In this document: in pieces, positions 24,190-32,584 of the stretch | How the letters are laid out: the number at the start of each line of letters is the position of its first letter | Numbering within the stretch: the stretch's first letter is position 1 | From: Nocardia acidivorans NBRC 108247 | Lineage (GTDB): Bacteria > Actinomycetota > Actinomycetes > Mycobacteriales > Mycobacteriaceae | Reading direction: 5' to 3' | Assembly (NCBI RefSeq): GCF_001625085.1 | Contig: NZ_BDAW01000087.1 | Coordinates: 1-42,354, forward strand | DNA length: 42,354 nt | Translations under genes and position numbers: made by a program | Notes under the pieces: model-generated | Database searches by the model: none | The model's input: only the letters and a program-made list of their open reading frames with translations | What the model was told of the DNA's origin: nothing

Positions 24190-24567
24190 ATGACTTCTCG
24201 ATTGCTGGTGGTCGATGCCGCGAATGTGGTCGGCTCCCGGCCCGACGGCTGGTGGCGCGACCGCCCCGGCGCGGCCCGCCGCCTTCTCACCCAGCTCACC
24301 GAACTGCGCCTCGACGAACCCACCGCCATAGTCGTCATCCTCGAAGGCGCGGCCAAAGCCGCCGCAGCCGCCTACAAAGGCATAGCTGTCGTCCTGGCGC
24401 CCGCCTCGGGCGACGACACCATCGTCGATACCGTGACCGCGGCCCGCGCCGCCGCCCCCACCCGTCCGATCACCGTCGTCACCGCCGATCGCGGCCTGCG
24501 CGCCCGACTAGAACCCCACAACATCACCATCGTCGGCCCCCGCTGGCTCCTGGACCGCATCGACTGA
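24190..24567 (+). CDS. NYN/PIN-like domain protein (putative ribonuclease)
   Basis: 125 residues from ATG 24190 (ATG 24181 has its GAGAAGG too close). The protein opens with RLLVVDAANVVGSRPDGWW, with Asp of VVDAAN as a likely metal ligand, followed by ILEG, GDDTIVDTV and VVTADRGLRARL. These Asp positions match the NYN/PIN metal-nuclease arrangement. Such small NYN proteins are common single genes in actinobacteria, presumed RNases with unknown targets. Monocistronic between a divergent micro-ORF and a convergent glycosyltransferase. Confidence 0.8.
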   Translation: MTSRLLVVDAANVVGSRPDGWWRDRPGAARRLLTQLTELRLDEPTAIVVILEGAAKAAAAAYKGIAVVLAPASGDDTIVDTVTAARAAAPTRPITVVTADRGLRARLEPHNITIVGPRWLLDRID

Positions 24568-24625
24568 CAGCCGTTGTCGCGGCCCGGAATTCGCTGTGCG
24601 GGGTGCTCGGGCGGATAAGCCGCGC

Positions 24626-25861
24626 TCAGGACGAGATCGCGCGCCAGTCCCGCCAGGGTGTAGGGCCTTTGGCGATGAATGCTCCGTAGGCCAGGGCGGC
24701 CAGGTAGACCAGGACGTGGGAGTTCTCCAGGATGGGTTCGGTGTGCCAGGGTTTGGGGAGCAGGAAAATGCCCACGGAGACGTAGTTCTCGCCCCAGTGG
24801 TAGGCCCACGCGCCGGTGCCGACGAAGAGCAGGGCGGCGGCGGCCCACCAGCGAGGATTCGATTGGGCGCGGTCGACGAGGTGAACCAGCAGGGGGACGA
24901 ACCAGACCCAGTGGTGTCCCCAGGCGAAGGGGGATACCGCGCACGCGGTCATTCCCGCGAGGGTCACCGCCAGCAGGCGTTCGCCGCGCTGATGCAATGC
25001 GACGGTGATCGCGAGGCTCACGAAGGTGGTGACGATGGTGACCACCAGCCACAACCAGATCGGCGCGGCACCGTCACCGAGATGGGCCAGGACGCCTCGG
25101 ATCGATTGATTGGCCGGATTGGTGTCCGGCGCAATGCGATCGGATTGGAAGAAGGTCGAGAACCAGTACCGATGGGAATCATCGGGCACGACCACCCAGG
25201 CCAGGGCGATCGTGCCCAGGAAGATCAGTGCCGCCACGGCGGCCGAACGCCATTGGCGCAGTGCGAGATACTGCACCACGAAATAGGCCGGAACGAGTTT
25301 GATGCCCGCGGCCACCCCGACCCCGATTCCGCGTATCCGACTCTCGTCGGCCCGCACGAAATCCCACAGCACCAGCAGCATGAGCACCAGATTGATCTGC
25401 CCGTAGAACATGGTGGTGCGCACCGGTTCCAGAAACAGGCAGGTCAGCGTGAGCAGCGCACTGACCCCCGCAAGCCCGGGGGTCAGCCGGTAACCCAGTG
25501 TGCGCCAACACAACAGCACGCAGCCGAAGAGCACGATCAGATTCACGAGCAGTGACGCATATGTGAGCCAACTCCACGGAATCACCACGATCGGCAGGAA
25601 CACCAGCGCCGAAAACGGTGTGTACGTATACAGGAGTCCGAAGAACGTCGGCTCGGTATACAGCGGCCGCCCCTGCAACACCCGATCCGCGCCATCCCGA
25701 TACACATGCGCGTCCAACCCACCGGCCAGAATCCCGCCGGACTCACTCATCCACGGATTCACCGTGGTCAACACCAACGCCACCGCCAGCACCGCACCCA
25801 CGCCCAGCACCGAAACCGTGACGCCCGAACGCCCGAACTCCCGCAACCCCGCTTTCCACAC
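24626..25861 (-). CDS. GT87 (DUF2029) polyprenol-phosphate-mannose-dependent mannosyltransferase
   Basis: 411 residues, GTG start. Polytopic GT-C fold with about ten TM helices. The catalytic-type Asp lies early after TM1 in GGLDAHVYRDGADRVLQG with following RPLYTEP, then YTPFSALVFLP, FYGQINLVLMLLVLWDF and GIKLVPAYFVVQY: the GT87 pattern of PimE and Rv2181-type alpha-(1,2)-mannosyltransferases. Those add mannose from polyprenyl-phosphomannose to PIMs or lipoarabinomannan on the outer face of the membrane. Which glycan is made here is not shown by the context. Confidence 0.88.
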   Translation of the reverse strand: MWKAGLREFGRSGVTVSVLGVGAVLAVALVLTTVNPWMSESGGILAGGLDAHVYRDGADRVLQGRPLYTEPTFFGLLYTYTPFSALVFLPIVVIPWSWLTYASLLVNLIVLFGCVLLCWRTLGYRLTPGLAGVSALLTLTCLFLEPVRTTMFYGQINLVLMLLVLWDFVRADESRIRGIGVGVAAGIKLVPAYFVVQYLALRQWRSAAVAALIFLGTIALAWVVVPDDSHRYWFSTFFQSDRIAPDTNPANQSIRGVLAHLGDGAAPIWLWLVVTIVTTFVSLAITVALHQRGERLLAVTLAGMTACAVSPFAWGHHWVWFVPLLVHLVDRAQSNPRWWAAAALLFVGTGAWAYHWGENYVSVGIFLLPKPWHTEPILENSHVLVYLAALAYGAFIAKGPTPWRDWRAISS

Positions 25862-25930
25862 GATTTATTACCCTACGTAATGAAATCTCGCGAGAATGCC
25901 CCGGAAACCGGGGTATCGCGGTGCTCTTGG

Positions 25931-27130
25931 TCACCGCGCACCCGGGAAACCGTGCCGGCGCGCACCGATGATGACCAGCAGGGTGGGTGCCAGCAGGATC
26001 AGGACGGTCCAGGGGAATGCGCTGGGGCCGAGGAGGTTCAGTAGGATTCCGCCTACGAGGCCACCACCCGCCATGGCCGCGTTCCACAGGGTGACCAGCA
26101 TGGCCTGGGCGGTGTCGGCGGCGTCGCCGCCCGCGATCGCCACGGCGGTTTGCAGCAGGGTGGGGACGCCGCCCCAGCCCAGGCCCCACAGTGCCGCCGC
26201 CACGTAGACCAGGGCCACGTTATGCGCCGGAATCGCCAGTGCGGCGGCCGCCACCGCGACCAAAAGCGTTGCGGCGATGATCGATCCACGCAGTCGCCGG
26301 TCGATATGAGCGCCGGTGAACCAGATGCTGATCATGGAGGCGATGCCGAAGACCAGCAGGACCGCACCGGTCATCCCGTCCAATCCGGCCGCGTCCAGGA
26401 ACGTCGCGATATAGGTGTAGAGAATGGTGTGCGCGAGCACGAACGTGAGCGTCACGAACAGCACCGCGCCCACCCCGGGAATCCTTGCGGTCGTTGCCAA
26501 TTGCACCCGCCCGGCGGCCTGACCGGGAAAGTCCGGAACCGCCGGGAAGATCCAGGCCAGCAGGACCACCGCGAGCACCGACATCACCGTGAAGGTCACC
26601 TGCCAGCCCACCGCATCACCCAGCAGCGTCCCGAGCGGAATCCCGAGCGAGAGCGCCAGTGGAATACCGGCCATGACGAACGCGATCGCCCTGCCCTGCA
26701 ACGATTCCGGCACCAGCCGCCGGGCGTATCCGGCGAGCAGCGCCCAGACCACCCCCGCGGCGATACCCGCGACGAACCGGGCGACCAGGGTCACCGGATA
26801 CAGCAGCGACAGCGCCGTCACGGTATTGGCCACCGCGAATCCGGCCACACCGGCCAGCAGCAGTCGCTTGCGCGGCCAGCCCGCCGTGGCGATCGAGAGC
26901 GGAATCGCCGACACCGCGGTGCCGAGGGCGTAGACGGTCACCAACTGACCGGTGGCGGATTCACTCACGTGCAGATCCGTGCTCATTCCCGGAAGCACAC
27001 CGGCGGGCAGCGCCTCGGTGAGTACAGTGATGAAGGCCGCCGTGGTCAATGCCGCCAGGCGCGTAATCGGTAGTCGCGGAGTGGTTTTCGCGGTGGTCTC
27101 GGGATTTTCGAGCTGAATTCGATCGGTCAT
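25931..27130 (-). CDS. MFS transporter, DHA1 (Bcr/AraJ-type) family
   Basis: 399 residues from ATG 27130; an ATG at 27154 falls inside a palindrome and is less likely. Twelve hydrophobic segments, motif A variant TAGWPRKRLLLAG after TM2 and VTALSLLYPVTLVARFVAGI typical of the AraJ/YdhP-like DHA1 drug and sugar exporters. LSLGIPLGTLLGDAVGWQ is the motif C region. Substrate unknown. Upstream is an inverted repeat with the look of a MerR-family operator, suggesting an inducible exporter whose regulator is encoded elsewhere. Confidence 0.92.
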   Translation of the reverse strand: MTDRIQLENPETTAKTTPRLPITRLAALTTAAFITVLTEALPAGVLPGMSTDLHVSESATGQLVTVYALGTAVSAIPLSIATAGWPRKRLLLAGVAGFAVANTVTALSLLYPVTLVARFVAGIAAGVVWALLAGYARRLVPESLQGRAIAFVMAGIPLALSLGIPLGTLLGDAVGWQVTFTVMSVLAVVLLAWIFPAVPDFPGQAAGRVQLATTARIPGVGAVLFVTLTFVLAHTILYTYIATFLDAAGLDGMTGAVLLVFGIASMISIWFTGAHIDRRLRGSIIAATLLVAVAAAALAIPAHNVALVYVAAALWGLGWGGVPTLLQTAVAIAGGDAADTAQAMLVTLWNAAMAGGGLVGGILLNLLGPSAFPWTVLILLAPTLLVIIGARRHGFPGAR

Positions 27131-27146
27131 GCACGCATCGTCGAAC

Positions 27147-27170
27147 CTTGACATCTATGTGAAGGTCAAG
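27147..27170 (-). promoter_or_regulatory. MerR-type inverted repeat upstream of the MFS gene
   Basis: CTTGAC (27147-27152) and GTCAAG (27165-27170) flank 12 nt. On the minus strand this gives TTGACCTTCACAT, a -35-like TTGACC inside a palindrome, as in MerR-regulated promoters. No merR gene is adjacent. Confidence 0.5.
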
Positions 27171-27221
27171 CGGGATCGGGAATGTTGCCCCTCACATCTC
27201 GTACCGTTAGCCTCTACCGGG

Positions 27222-27240
27222 TTAGCAGAGGCTAACCTAT
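27222..27240 (+). promoter_or_regulatory. IdeR/DtxR-type iron box
   Basis: TTAGCAGAGGCTAACCTAT matches the consensus TTAGGTTAGGCTAACCTAA at 15 of 19 positions, including an uninterrupted AGGCTAACCTA. Overlapping perfect arms GTTAGCCTCT (27206-27215) and AGAGGCTAAC (27227-27236) make a second palindrome. Located 28 bp before the ABC importer's first ATG. Confidence 0.75.
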
Positions 27241-27267
27241 GGTTATAGAAACCGGTGAGGTCGAGCG

Positions 27268-28794
27268 ATGGATTTGAACAGGCGTCAACTCTTCACAGCG
27301 GGCCTCGGGCTGAGCGCGATCCTGGCCCTGGCCGCCTGCGGCAGCGACGCCACCGACAGCACCGGCGGCACGCCCCGACGGGGCGGCACCCTGCGCATCG
27401 GCGCGCTCGGCAAATCCGCCAAGACCGAACGCGACCCGCACGCCACCCTCAACAATGACAGCGATTTCCTGATCACCTCGCTCGTCTACGATGCGCTCAC
27501 CGTCCCCGGCCTCGATCCGAATGTCGCACCGCGCCTGGCCTCGAAGTGGGAAGCCGATGCCGACCAGCGCAATTGGACCTTCACCATCGCCCCGGGCGCG
27601 ACCTTCCACGACGGCCGCCCGGTCACCTCCGAGGATGTGGTGTGGTCGCTGCGCCGACTGCGCGAGGCCGCCGGTGAGACCAAGGTCCCCGTCGCCTCGG
27701 TCGACGACATCAAAGCCGCCGGACCCGATGCGGTCCTACTCACCTGCGCCGGACCCAACAGCCAACTGCCGCTGCTGCTTCGGCTCATGACCTTCGTCCT
27801 GCCCAAGGGCACCACCGATTTCACCAAGGCCATCGGCAGCGGACCCTTCAAGCTGGAGAGCTACAGCAACGGCAATGCCCGGCTGGTGCGCAATGAGAAT
27901 TGGCACGGCGGCCCGGCCCTGCTCGACGCCGTCGAGGTCACGCTGTTCGAGAGCCCGGAGTCGATGGCCAATGCGGTGATGGCGCAACAGATCGACGTCG
28001 CCTCCAGCGTCGGCGCGATCGCAGGGCGCAGCGCCGAGGGACGCGGTGACCTACAGGTCATCCGCCGACCCAATGATGTCGCGGTGGCGATCGCCATGCG
28101 CACCGCCGACGGCCCCTTCGCCGATCCGCGCGTGCGCACGGCACTGCGACTGGCCGCGGATCGCCCCGCGATGGTGGCGCAGGTGTTCTCGGGATACGGC
28201 AGTATCGCCAATGACGTTCTCGGCACCGGGGATCCGACCTACGACACCGCGCTCGCGCAGCGCACCCGCGATATCTCCCGCGCGAAGCAGCTGCTCGCCG
28301 ACGCCGGATTCGACACCGGCAAGTCGTATCGGCTGGTGACCAAGCAGGAGGCCGCCGGTGAGGTCGAATCGGCGAAGGTCTTCGCCGCCCAGGCCAAGGA
28401 CATCGGGCTGAATCTCGAGGTCGTGGTGCAGGAATCCGGTGCGTTCTACGACCAGACCTGGCTCAAAGCCCCGCTGTACACCGTGAATTGGGGCACCAAT
28501 GATTCCGTGGTGTTCTTCGCCAGCAAGGTGATGACCTCCCGCACCACATGGAACGAGACCGGTTTCAAGGACGCGGCTTTCGACCAGGCGTACACCGACG
28601 CGCTCGCCGCGCCCGCCGGTGCGAAGTTCGACGCCGCGAGCAAGACCCTGCAGCAGATCCAGTACGACCACGGCGGCTACCTGGTCTGGGGTATGGCCGA
28701 CGGCATCGATGTCGCGTCCACCGCCGTGCGCGACCTGCCGAAACTGGCCGGCTACGGGCGCGTCCAACTCGAACGAGTGTGGTTGTCGAATTGA
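27268..28794 (+). CDS. ABC importer substrate-binding lipoprotein, family 5 (Dpp/Opp/Nik type)
   Basis: 508 residues. N-terminal NRRQLFTAGLGLSAILALAAC is split here as Tat-like twin-Arg motif (RRQLF) and lipobox LAAC with lipidated Cys24. Family-5 hallmarks: GGTLRIGAL, VYDALTVPG, LASKWEAD, FHDGRPVTSEDVVWSLRR, GSGPFKLESY, DPRVRTALRLAADRPAM and RAKQLLADAGFD. Captures a ligand outside the membrane for the two permeases and fused ATPase that follow with 4-nt overlaps. The iron box upstream suggests iron-dependent control, so heme, a siderophore or a metal chelate is a reasonable ligand guess; peptide or nickel remain possible. Confidence 0.92.
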   Translation: MDLNRRQLFTAGLGLSAILALAACGSDATDSTGGTPRRGGTLRIGALGKSAKTERDPHATLNNDSDFLITSLVYDALTVPGLDPNVAPRLASKWEADADQRNWTFTIAPGATFHDGRPVTSEDVVWSLRRLREAAGETKVPVASVDDIKAAGPDAVLLTCAGPNSQLPLLLRLMTFVLPKGTTDFTKAIGSGPFKLESYSNGNARLVRNENWHGGPALLDAVEVTLFESPESMANAVMAQQIDVASSVGAIAGRSAEGRGDLQVIRRPNDVAVAIAMRTADGPFADPRVRTALRLAADRPAMVAQVFSGYGSIANDVLGTGDPTYDTALAQRTRDISRAKQLLADAGFDTGKSYRLVTKQEAAGEVESAKVFAAQAKDIGLNLEVVVQESGAFYDQTWLKAPLYTVNWGTNDSVVFFASKVMTSRTTWNETGFKDAAFDQAYTDALAAPAGAKFDAASKTLQQIQYDHGGYLVWGMADGIDVASTAVRDLPKLAGYGRVQLERVWLSN

Positions 28795-29720
28795 TCGCGT
28801 TCACCGGACTGGTAGCGCGGCGGCTGGCCCTGCTGATCGCGCTGCTGGCCCTGGTGTTCGTGGTGGTGGATCTGCTGCCCGGCAATGCCGCGCGCGCCGT
28901 GCTCGGACGGGACGCCACACCCGCGAGCGTCGCGGCCAAGGAACATGAACTGGGACTGGACCGTCCGCTGCCGGTCCGATTCCGGGATTGGATCAGCGGG
29001 GCCGCGACCGGTGATTTCGGCACCACCGCGCGCGGCCTGTCGGTGAATCATCTACTGGCGGCGAAGTTTCCGCAGACGCTGCTGCTGACCTCACTCGCCA
29101 TGGCGGTCACGGTGCTGCTCGCACTGGTCTGCGGGGTGTGGTGGGCCGCGCGACCCACCGGGTTCGCCGCGCGCGTACTGCAACCCGGTTCGGCGTTCGT
29201 CATCGCGGTACCGGAATTCGTGCTGGCGACGCTGCTGGTGCTGGTCTTCTCGCTGTGGCTGGATTGGCTGCCCGCGGTGACCTTCACGAATCGATCCGGT
29301 TATCCGGCGAGCGCGCGCATGCTGATCCTGCCGGTGATCGCCCTGGCGATTCCGCAGGCAGCCTGGAACCTGCGCGTAGTGCGCGGCGCGATGGTCGACG
29401 CGGCCGCCGCCCCGCACGTGGAAAGCGCTGTGCTGAACGGGCTTTCCGAGCGGACGGTGCTACTGCGCCATGTGCTGCCGTTCGCCCTGCCCACCATAGC
29501 GACCTCCTTCGCGACCTCGGTGGGCACGTTGTTCGGTGGTGCGCTCGTGGTGGAGACGGTCTTCAACTATCCGGGTATGGGCGCGCTGGTCGCCGGATCG
29601 GTCTCCGATCGCGATACCGCATTGATCGCGGCGGTGGTGGCATTGACCGGGGCGACGATCCTGTGCGTCCTGCTGATCGCGGATGCGGTGCGCGCCTGGG
29701 TGAATCGAGGACGGACATGA
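28791..29720 (+). CDS. ABC importer permease, DppB type
   Basis: 309 residues from TTG 28791, whose TTGA overlaps the lipoprotein stop; an in-frame GTG at 28779 is an alternative. FTGLVARRLALLIALLALV then DLLPGNAARAVLG is the typical DppB N-terminus, with an external loop, GDFGTTARGLSV, five further TM helices and the EAA loop VVRGAMVDAAAAPHVESAVLNG split by a helix. C-terminal VVETVFNYPGMGALV is conserved in DppB. Forms the transmembrane channel with the next gene product. Confidence 0.93.
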   Translation: MIAFTGLVARRLALLIALLALVFVVVDLLPGNAARAVLGRDATPASVAAKEHELGLDRPLPVRFRDWISGAATGDFGTTARGLSVNHLLAAKFPQTLLLTSLAMAVTVLLALVCGVWWAARPTGFAARVLQPGSAFVIAVPEFVLATLLVLVFSLWLDWLPAVTFTNRSGYPASARMLILPVIALAIPQAAWNLRVVRGAMVDAAAAPHVESAVLNGLSERTVLLRHVLPFALPTIATSFATSVGTLFGGALVVETVFNYPGMGALVAGSVSDRDTALIAAVVALTGATILCVLLIADAVRAWVNRGRT

Positions 29721-30514
29721 TCGGCAGCCGCCGGATATGGACCGCGGTGCTGCCCGCGGCGGTGATCATCGCCCTGGCGGTGGCGGGGCCGGTCTTCGCG
29801 CCCCATGCGGTCGATCACGGGATCGGCATCAGCTTCCAGCGACCCGAGGGCAATGCCTGGCTGGGTGGTGATCGACTCGGGCGGGATGTGTGGAGCCAAC
29901 TGCTGCGCGGCGGCTGGGGACTGCTGCTGCTGGCCGCGACCATCGCGGTGCTGGTGACCGGACTGGCCGCGGTACTGGGATCGGTTGCGGCACTGCGCCC
30001 CCGGGCGGGCGGCTGGATCGAGCGCGCCGCCGATCTGTTCATGTTGCTGCCGCCGGTGCTGGCGATACTGCTGTTCATGCTGTCCTGGCCGGAATCGGGT
30101 TCGACCGGACTGGTGGCGGTCGCGGTGATCGCCGGAACCCCTTACTCGGCAAGGGTATTCGCCGCGGCGGCCACCGGCGTGGCGCGGTCCGGGTTCATCG
30201 AGGCAGCGCAGGCGCGTGGAGAACGGTTGAGCTATCTCGTCTTTCGCGAACTACTGCCGAATCTGCGCGAAACCCTGCTCACCCAGCTGGGACTGCGGTT
30301 CGTGGAGGCGATGTATCTGGTGAGCACGGCCGCATTCCTGCGATTGCCCGCCACGCTCGGCGATGCCAATTGGGCGGTCATGGTGCGCGAGAACGCATCC
30401 GGGATCCTGCTCAACCCCGCCGCGGTATTGGCTCCGGCACTGGCGATCGGATTGCTGGCGGTCAGTGTGAACAGTGCCGTGGTGGCATTCGGACGTGGAC
30501 GGCGGAGCGCATGA
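29717..30514 (+). CDS. ABC importer permease, DppC type
   Basis: 265 residues, ATG overlapping the DppB stop (ATGA). N-terminal TM, then the conserved WLGGDRLGRDVWSQLLRG of DppC proteins, GLAAVLGSVAALRP and the EAA-type loop RSGFIEAAQARGERLSYLVF with RELLPN. About six TM helices. Heterodimerises with the DppB-type permease and docks on the ATPase encoded next, again with a 4-nt overlap. The 3' end carries the small basic tail RGRRSA. Confidence 0.93.
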   Translation: MIGSRRIWTAVLPAAVIIALAVAGPVFAPHAVDHGIGISFQRPEGNAWLGGDRLGRDVWSQLLRGGWGLLLLAATIAVLVTGLAAVLGSVAALRPRAGGWIERAADLFMLLPPVLAILLFMLSWPESGSTGLVAVAVIAGTPYSARVFAAAATGVARSGFIEAAQARGERLSYLVFRELLPNLRETLLTQLGLRFVEAMYLVSTAAFLRLPATLGDANWAVMVRENASGILLNPAAVLAPALAIGLLAVSVNSAVVAFGRGRRSA

Positions 30515-31947
30515 CACGCGGGGTACTGGTCGAGGACTTCTCGGTGCGTGCCGGTTCGGGGGCGCAATTGCTGGCGCCCACCTCACTGCGGGTGCCGCAC
30601 GGGACGGTGACGGCGCTGACGGGACCCTCCGGTGCGGGCAAGACGACCCTGATGCGTGCCGTGCTGGGTCATCTGAGCGCCGGGACCACTCGCGCGGGCG
30701 GGTCGGTGCGGGTCGCCGGACAGGATGTCTTCGCCCTGAAACCCACCGCGCTGCAAGGGTTCCGGCGGGAGAACCTGGCGTTCATGAGCCAGGATCCCGG
30801 CGCGGCGCTGAATCCGATGATGCGGATCGGCGCACTGCTGCGCGAGGCCGCGCACGGCGATACCGCGATCGAGGGCGTACTCGATCGCGTCGGTCTGACC
30901 GCACGGTGTCTGCGGCAGCGAGCCGGTGAACTCTCCGGCGGTGAACAGCGGCGGATCGCGCTCGCGCTCGCCCTGGTGCGCGGGGTCGGGGTGGTCGTCG
31001 TCGATGAACCGCTCGCCGGACTGCACGGGCAGTTGCGCAACGGCATCGCCGATCTGCTGCGCTCACTGGCCACCGAAGAGGGTGTGGCGGTGATGGTCTC
31101 GGGGCACGACACGGCGGTGCTGCATCGGCTGGCCGACGAGGTGGTCACGCTGGGCACACCGCGGATCGCACTGAAACAGTTGACCGTTCGGCAGCCGGAG
31201 CCGCCCGCACCGGGGCCGGCCGCATTGCGCGCGAAGGGAATCCGCGCGGTGGCCGGGCGCAAACGGCTCCTGGATTCGGTGGATCTCGATATCGCGGCGG
31301 GTGAATCGGTCGCGGTGATCGGGCCGTCCGGCGCGGGTAAGACGACGCTCTCCCGGGTGCTGGCGGGGATCCACACCGACGCCTCGGGCAGCCTGGAGGT
31401 GGGCGGGCGGCCCTTGCCGGTGGGGCGCGGTCGTCGCTCCCGTCGCGATCGGCGGCGCGTGCAGTTGATACCGCAGGATCCGCTGTCGACGCTGAATCCG
31501 AGACATACTGTGCTGCAAGCGCTATCGCGTCCGCTGCGGCTGAATGGGATGCCCCGCAACGCGGTCGCCGAGCATGCGGCCGGACTGCTGGCCGATGTGG
31601 AGCTGAATCGCGATCTGCTGCACCGTTATCCGGAGGAGCTCTCCGGTGGCCAACGCCAACGCGTCGCCATCGCCCGCGCCCTGGCCGCCGAACCGGATGT
31701 GCTGATCTGCGATGAGATCACCTCGGCCCTCGATGCCCGCACCGCGGAATCCATTATGGAGTTGGTGCGGCACACCCGCACGGACCGCGGTATCGGCGTA
31801 CTCGTGATCAGCCACGATATGGCGATCGTCGCGCGCTACTGCCGCCGACTGGTGGTGCTGGCCGACGGCGAGGTGGTCGAATACGGCGAGACCGCAGCGG
31901 TACTCGGCGATCCGAGCACACCGCACACCCGGGCGCTGCTGGTCTGA
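30511..31947 (+). CDS. Fused double ABC ATPase, DppD-DppF type
   Basis: 478 residues with two nucleotide-binding domains in one chain. NBD1: Walker A GPSGAGKTT (38-46), MSQDPGAALNP, signature LSGGEQRR (from 141), Walker B VVVVDEP and SGHD. NBD2: Walker A GPSGAGKTT (from 271), IPQDPLSTLNP, signature LSGGQRQR (from 377), Walker B LICDEITSALD and ISHD. NBD1's D-loop reads LAGLHGQ rather than the usual SALD, so the two sites are probably unequal. The usual C-terminal oligopeptide-binding extension (about 80 residues, Cys-rich in some DppD/F) is absent after NBD1. Drives import by the preceding permeases. Confidence 0.94.
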   Translation: MTRGVLVEDFSVRAGSGAQLLAPTSLRVPHGTVTALTGPSGAGKTTLMRAVLGHLSAGTTRAGGSVRVAGQDVFALKPTALQGFRRENLAFMSQDPGAALNPMMRIGALLREAAHGDTAIEGVLDRVGLTARCLRQRAGELSGGEQRRIALALALVRGVGVVVVDEPLAGLHGQLRNGIADLLRSLATEEGVAVMVSGHDTAVLHRLADEVVTLGTPRIALKQLTVRQPEPPAPGPAALRAKGIRAVAGRKRLLDSVDLDIAAGESVAVIGPSGAGKTTLSRVLAGIHTDASGSLEVGGRPLPVGRGRRSRRDRRRVQLIPQDPLSTLNPRHTVLQALSRPLRLNGMPRNAVAEHAAGLLADVELNRDLLHRYPEELSGGQRQRVAIARALAAEPDVLICDEITSALDARTAESIMELVRHTRTDRGIGVLVISHDMAIVARYCRRLVVLADGEVVEYGETAAVLGDPSTPHTRALLV

Positions 31948-32048
31948 AACGGCAGCTCCAGGCACCTTGCGCGGGCAACCGCAATCCCCCATTTGCAGCG
32001 GCCTCAATCGGCTTCCCGCAAAAGTGAATCATGATAATTTCTGATCTC

Positions 32049-32489
32049 ATGACATCTTCTCGGACGCGCACCGCCACCTTCGCGACCACCGCCGCCGCCG
32101 GCTTCGGCGCGATCCTGCTCGCCACGGCCCCGAACGCCGCGGCCCTGGGAGACGGCTACGTATCCCTCCAGGGCTCGAACCCCCAGGTCGGTTGCGGTTA
32201 CACCCTCACCAGCGGCGATATGGTCGGCGGCGGGAGCAGCTCGTCCAACGGCATCAAGGTCACCTTCTTCGACGACGGGGCCACCATCGGCACCGGCACG
32301 GTCGGCGGGCTGATCGGCAAGGCCGCGCAGACCTCGTGGACCCCGAAAACCGCCGGCCAGCACACCCTCACCGCCTCCTGGACCTTCGGCCAAGGCGATA
32401 TCCACCCGCTGACCCCGCTCACCGTCCAGGTCCGCGCCTCCACCTCCACCGGCAGCTTCGGCTGCCCGCTCCCCAGCATCTCCGGCTAA
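32049..32489 (+). CDS. Small secreted Ig-like protein
   Basis: 146 residues from ATG 32049 (ATG 32031 also in frame). Signal peptide with TRTATFATTAAAGFGAILLA ending ANAAA, then a compact beta-rich domain: LQGSNPQVGCGYTLTSGD, VTFFDDGATIGT, WTPKTAGQHTLTASW and GSFGCPLPSISG. The WTPxxAGxHTLTA strand is typical of bacterial Ig-like (Big) domains, and two Cys (GCGY and FGCP) could form a disulfide. Convergent, across a shared terminator, with a larger Ig-like protein that has a related WTPGAAGSYTIGA strand. Role unknown, probably cell-surface or extracellular. Confidence 0.82.
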   Translation: MTSSRTRTATFATTAAAGFGAILLATAPNAAALGDGYVSLQGSNPQVGCGYTLTSGDMVGGGSSSSNGIKVTFFDDGATIGTGTVGGLIGKAAQTSWTPKTAGQHTLTASWTFGQGDIHPLTPLTVQVRASTSTGSFGCPLPSISG

Positions 32490-32538
32490 CCGCCGTCGAT
32501 CCGGCTGCGCCCGACGCTGTTTCGAGCCCAGAGAACGG

Positions 32539-32567
32539 CTACGGCCCGAGCTGAGCTCGGGCCGTAG
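32539..32567. terminator. Bidirectional terminator
   Basis: 13-bp perfect stem CTACGGCCCGAGC/GCTCGGGCCGTAG with a 3-nt loop, followed by CTGTTTC. Between convergent genes ending at 32489 and 32585. Confidence 0.85.
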
Positions 32568-32584
32568 CTGTTTCGAACCAATGA

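Noticed and set aside
24596..25555. 319-codon plus-strand frame antisense to the GT87 gene
   Set aside because: Gln/Gly/Asp/Arg/His-rich shadow of a clear polytopic glycosyltransferase.
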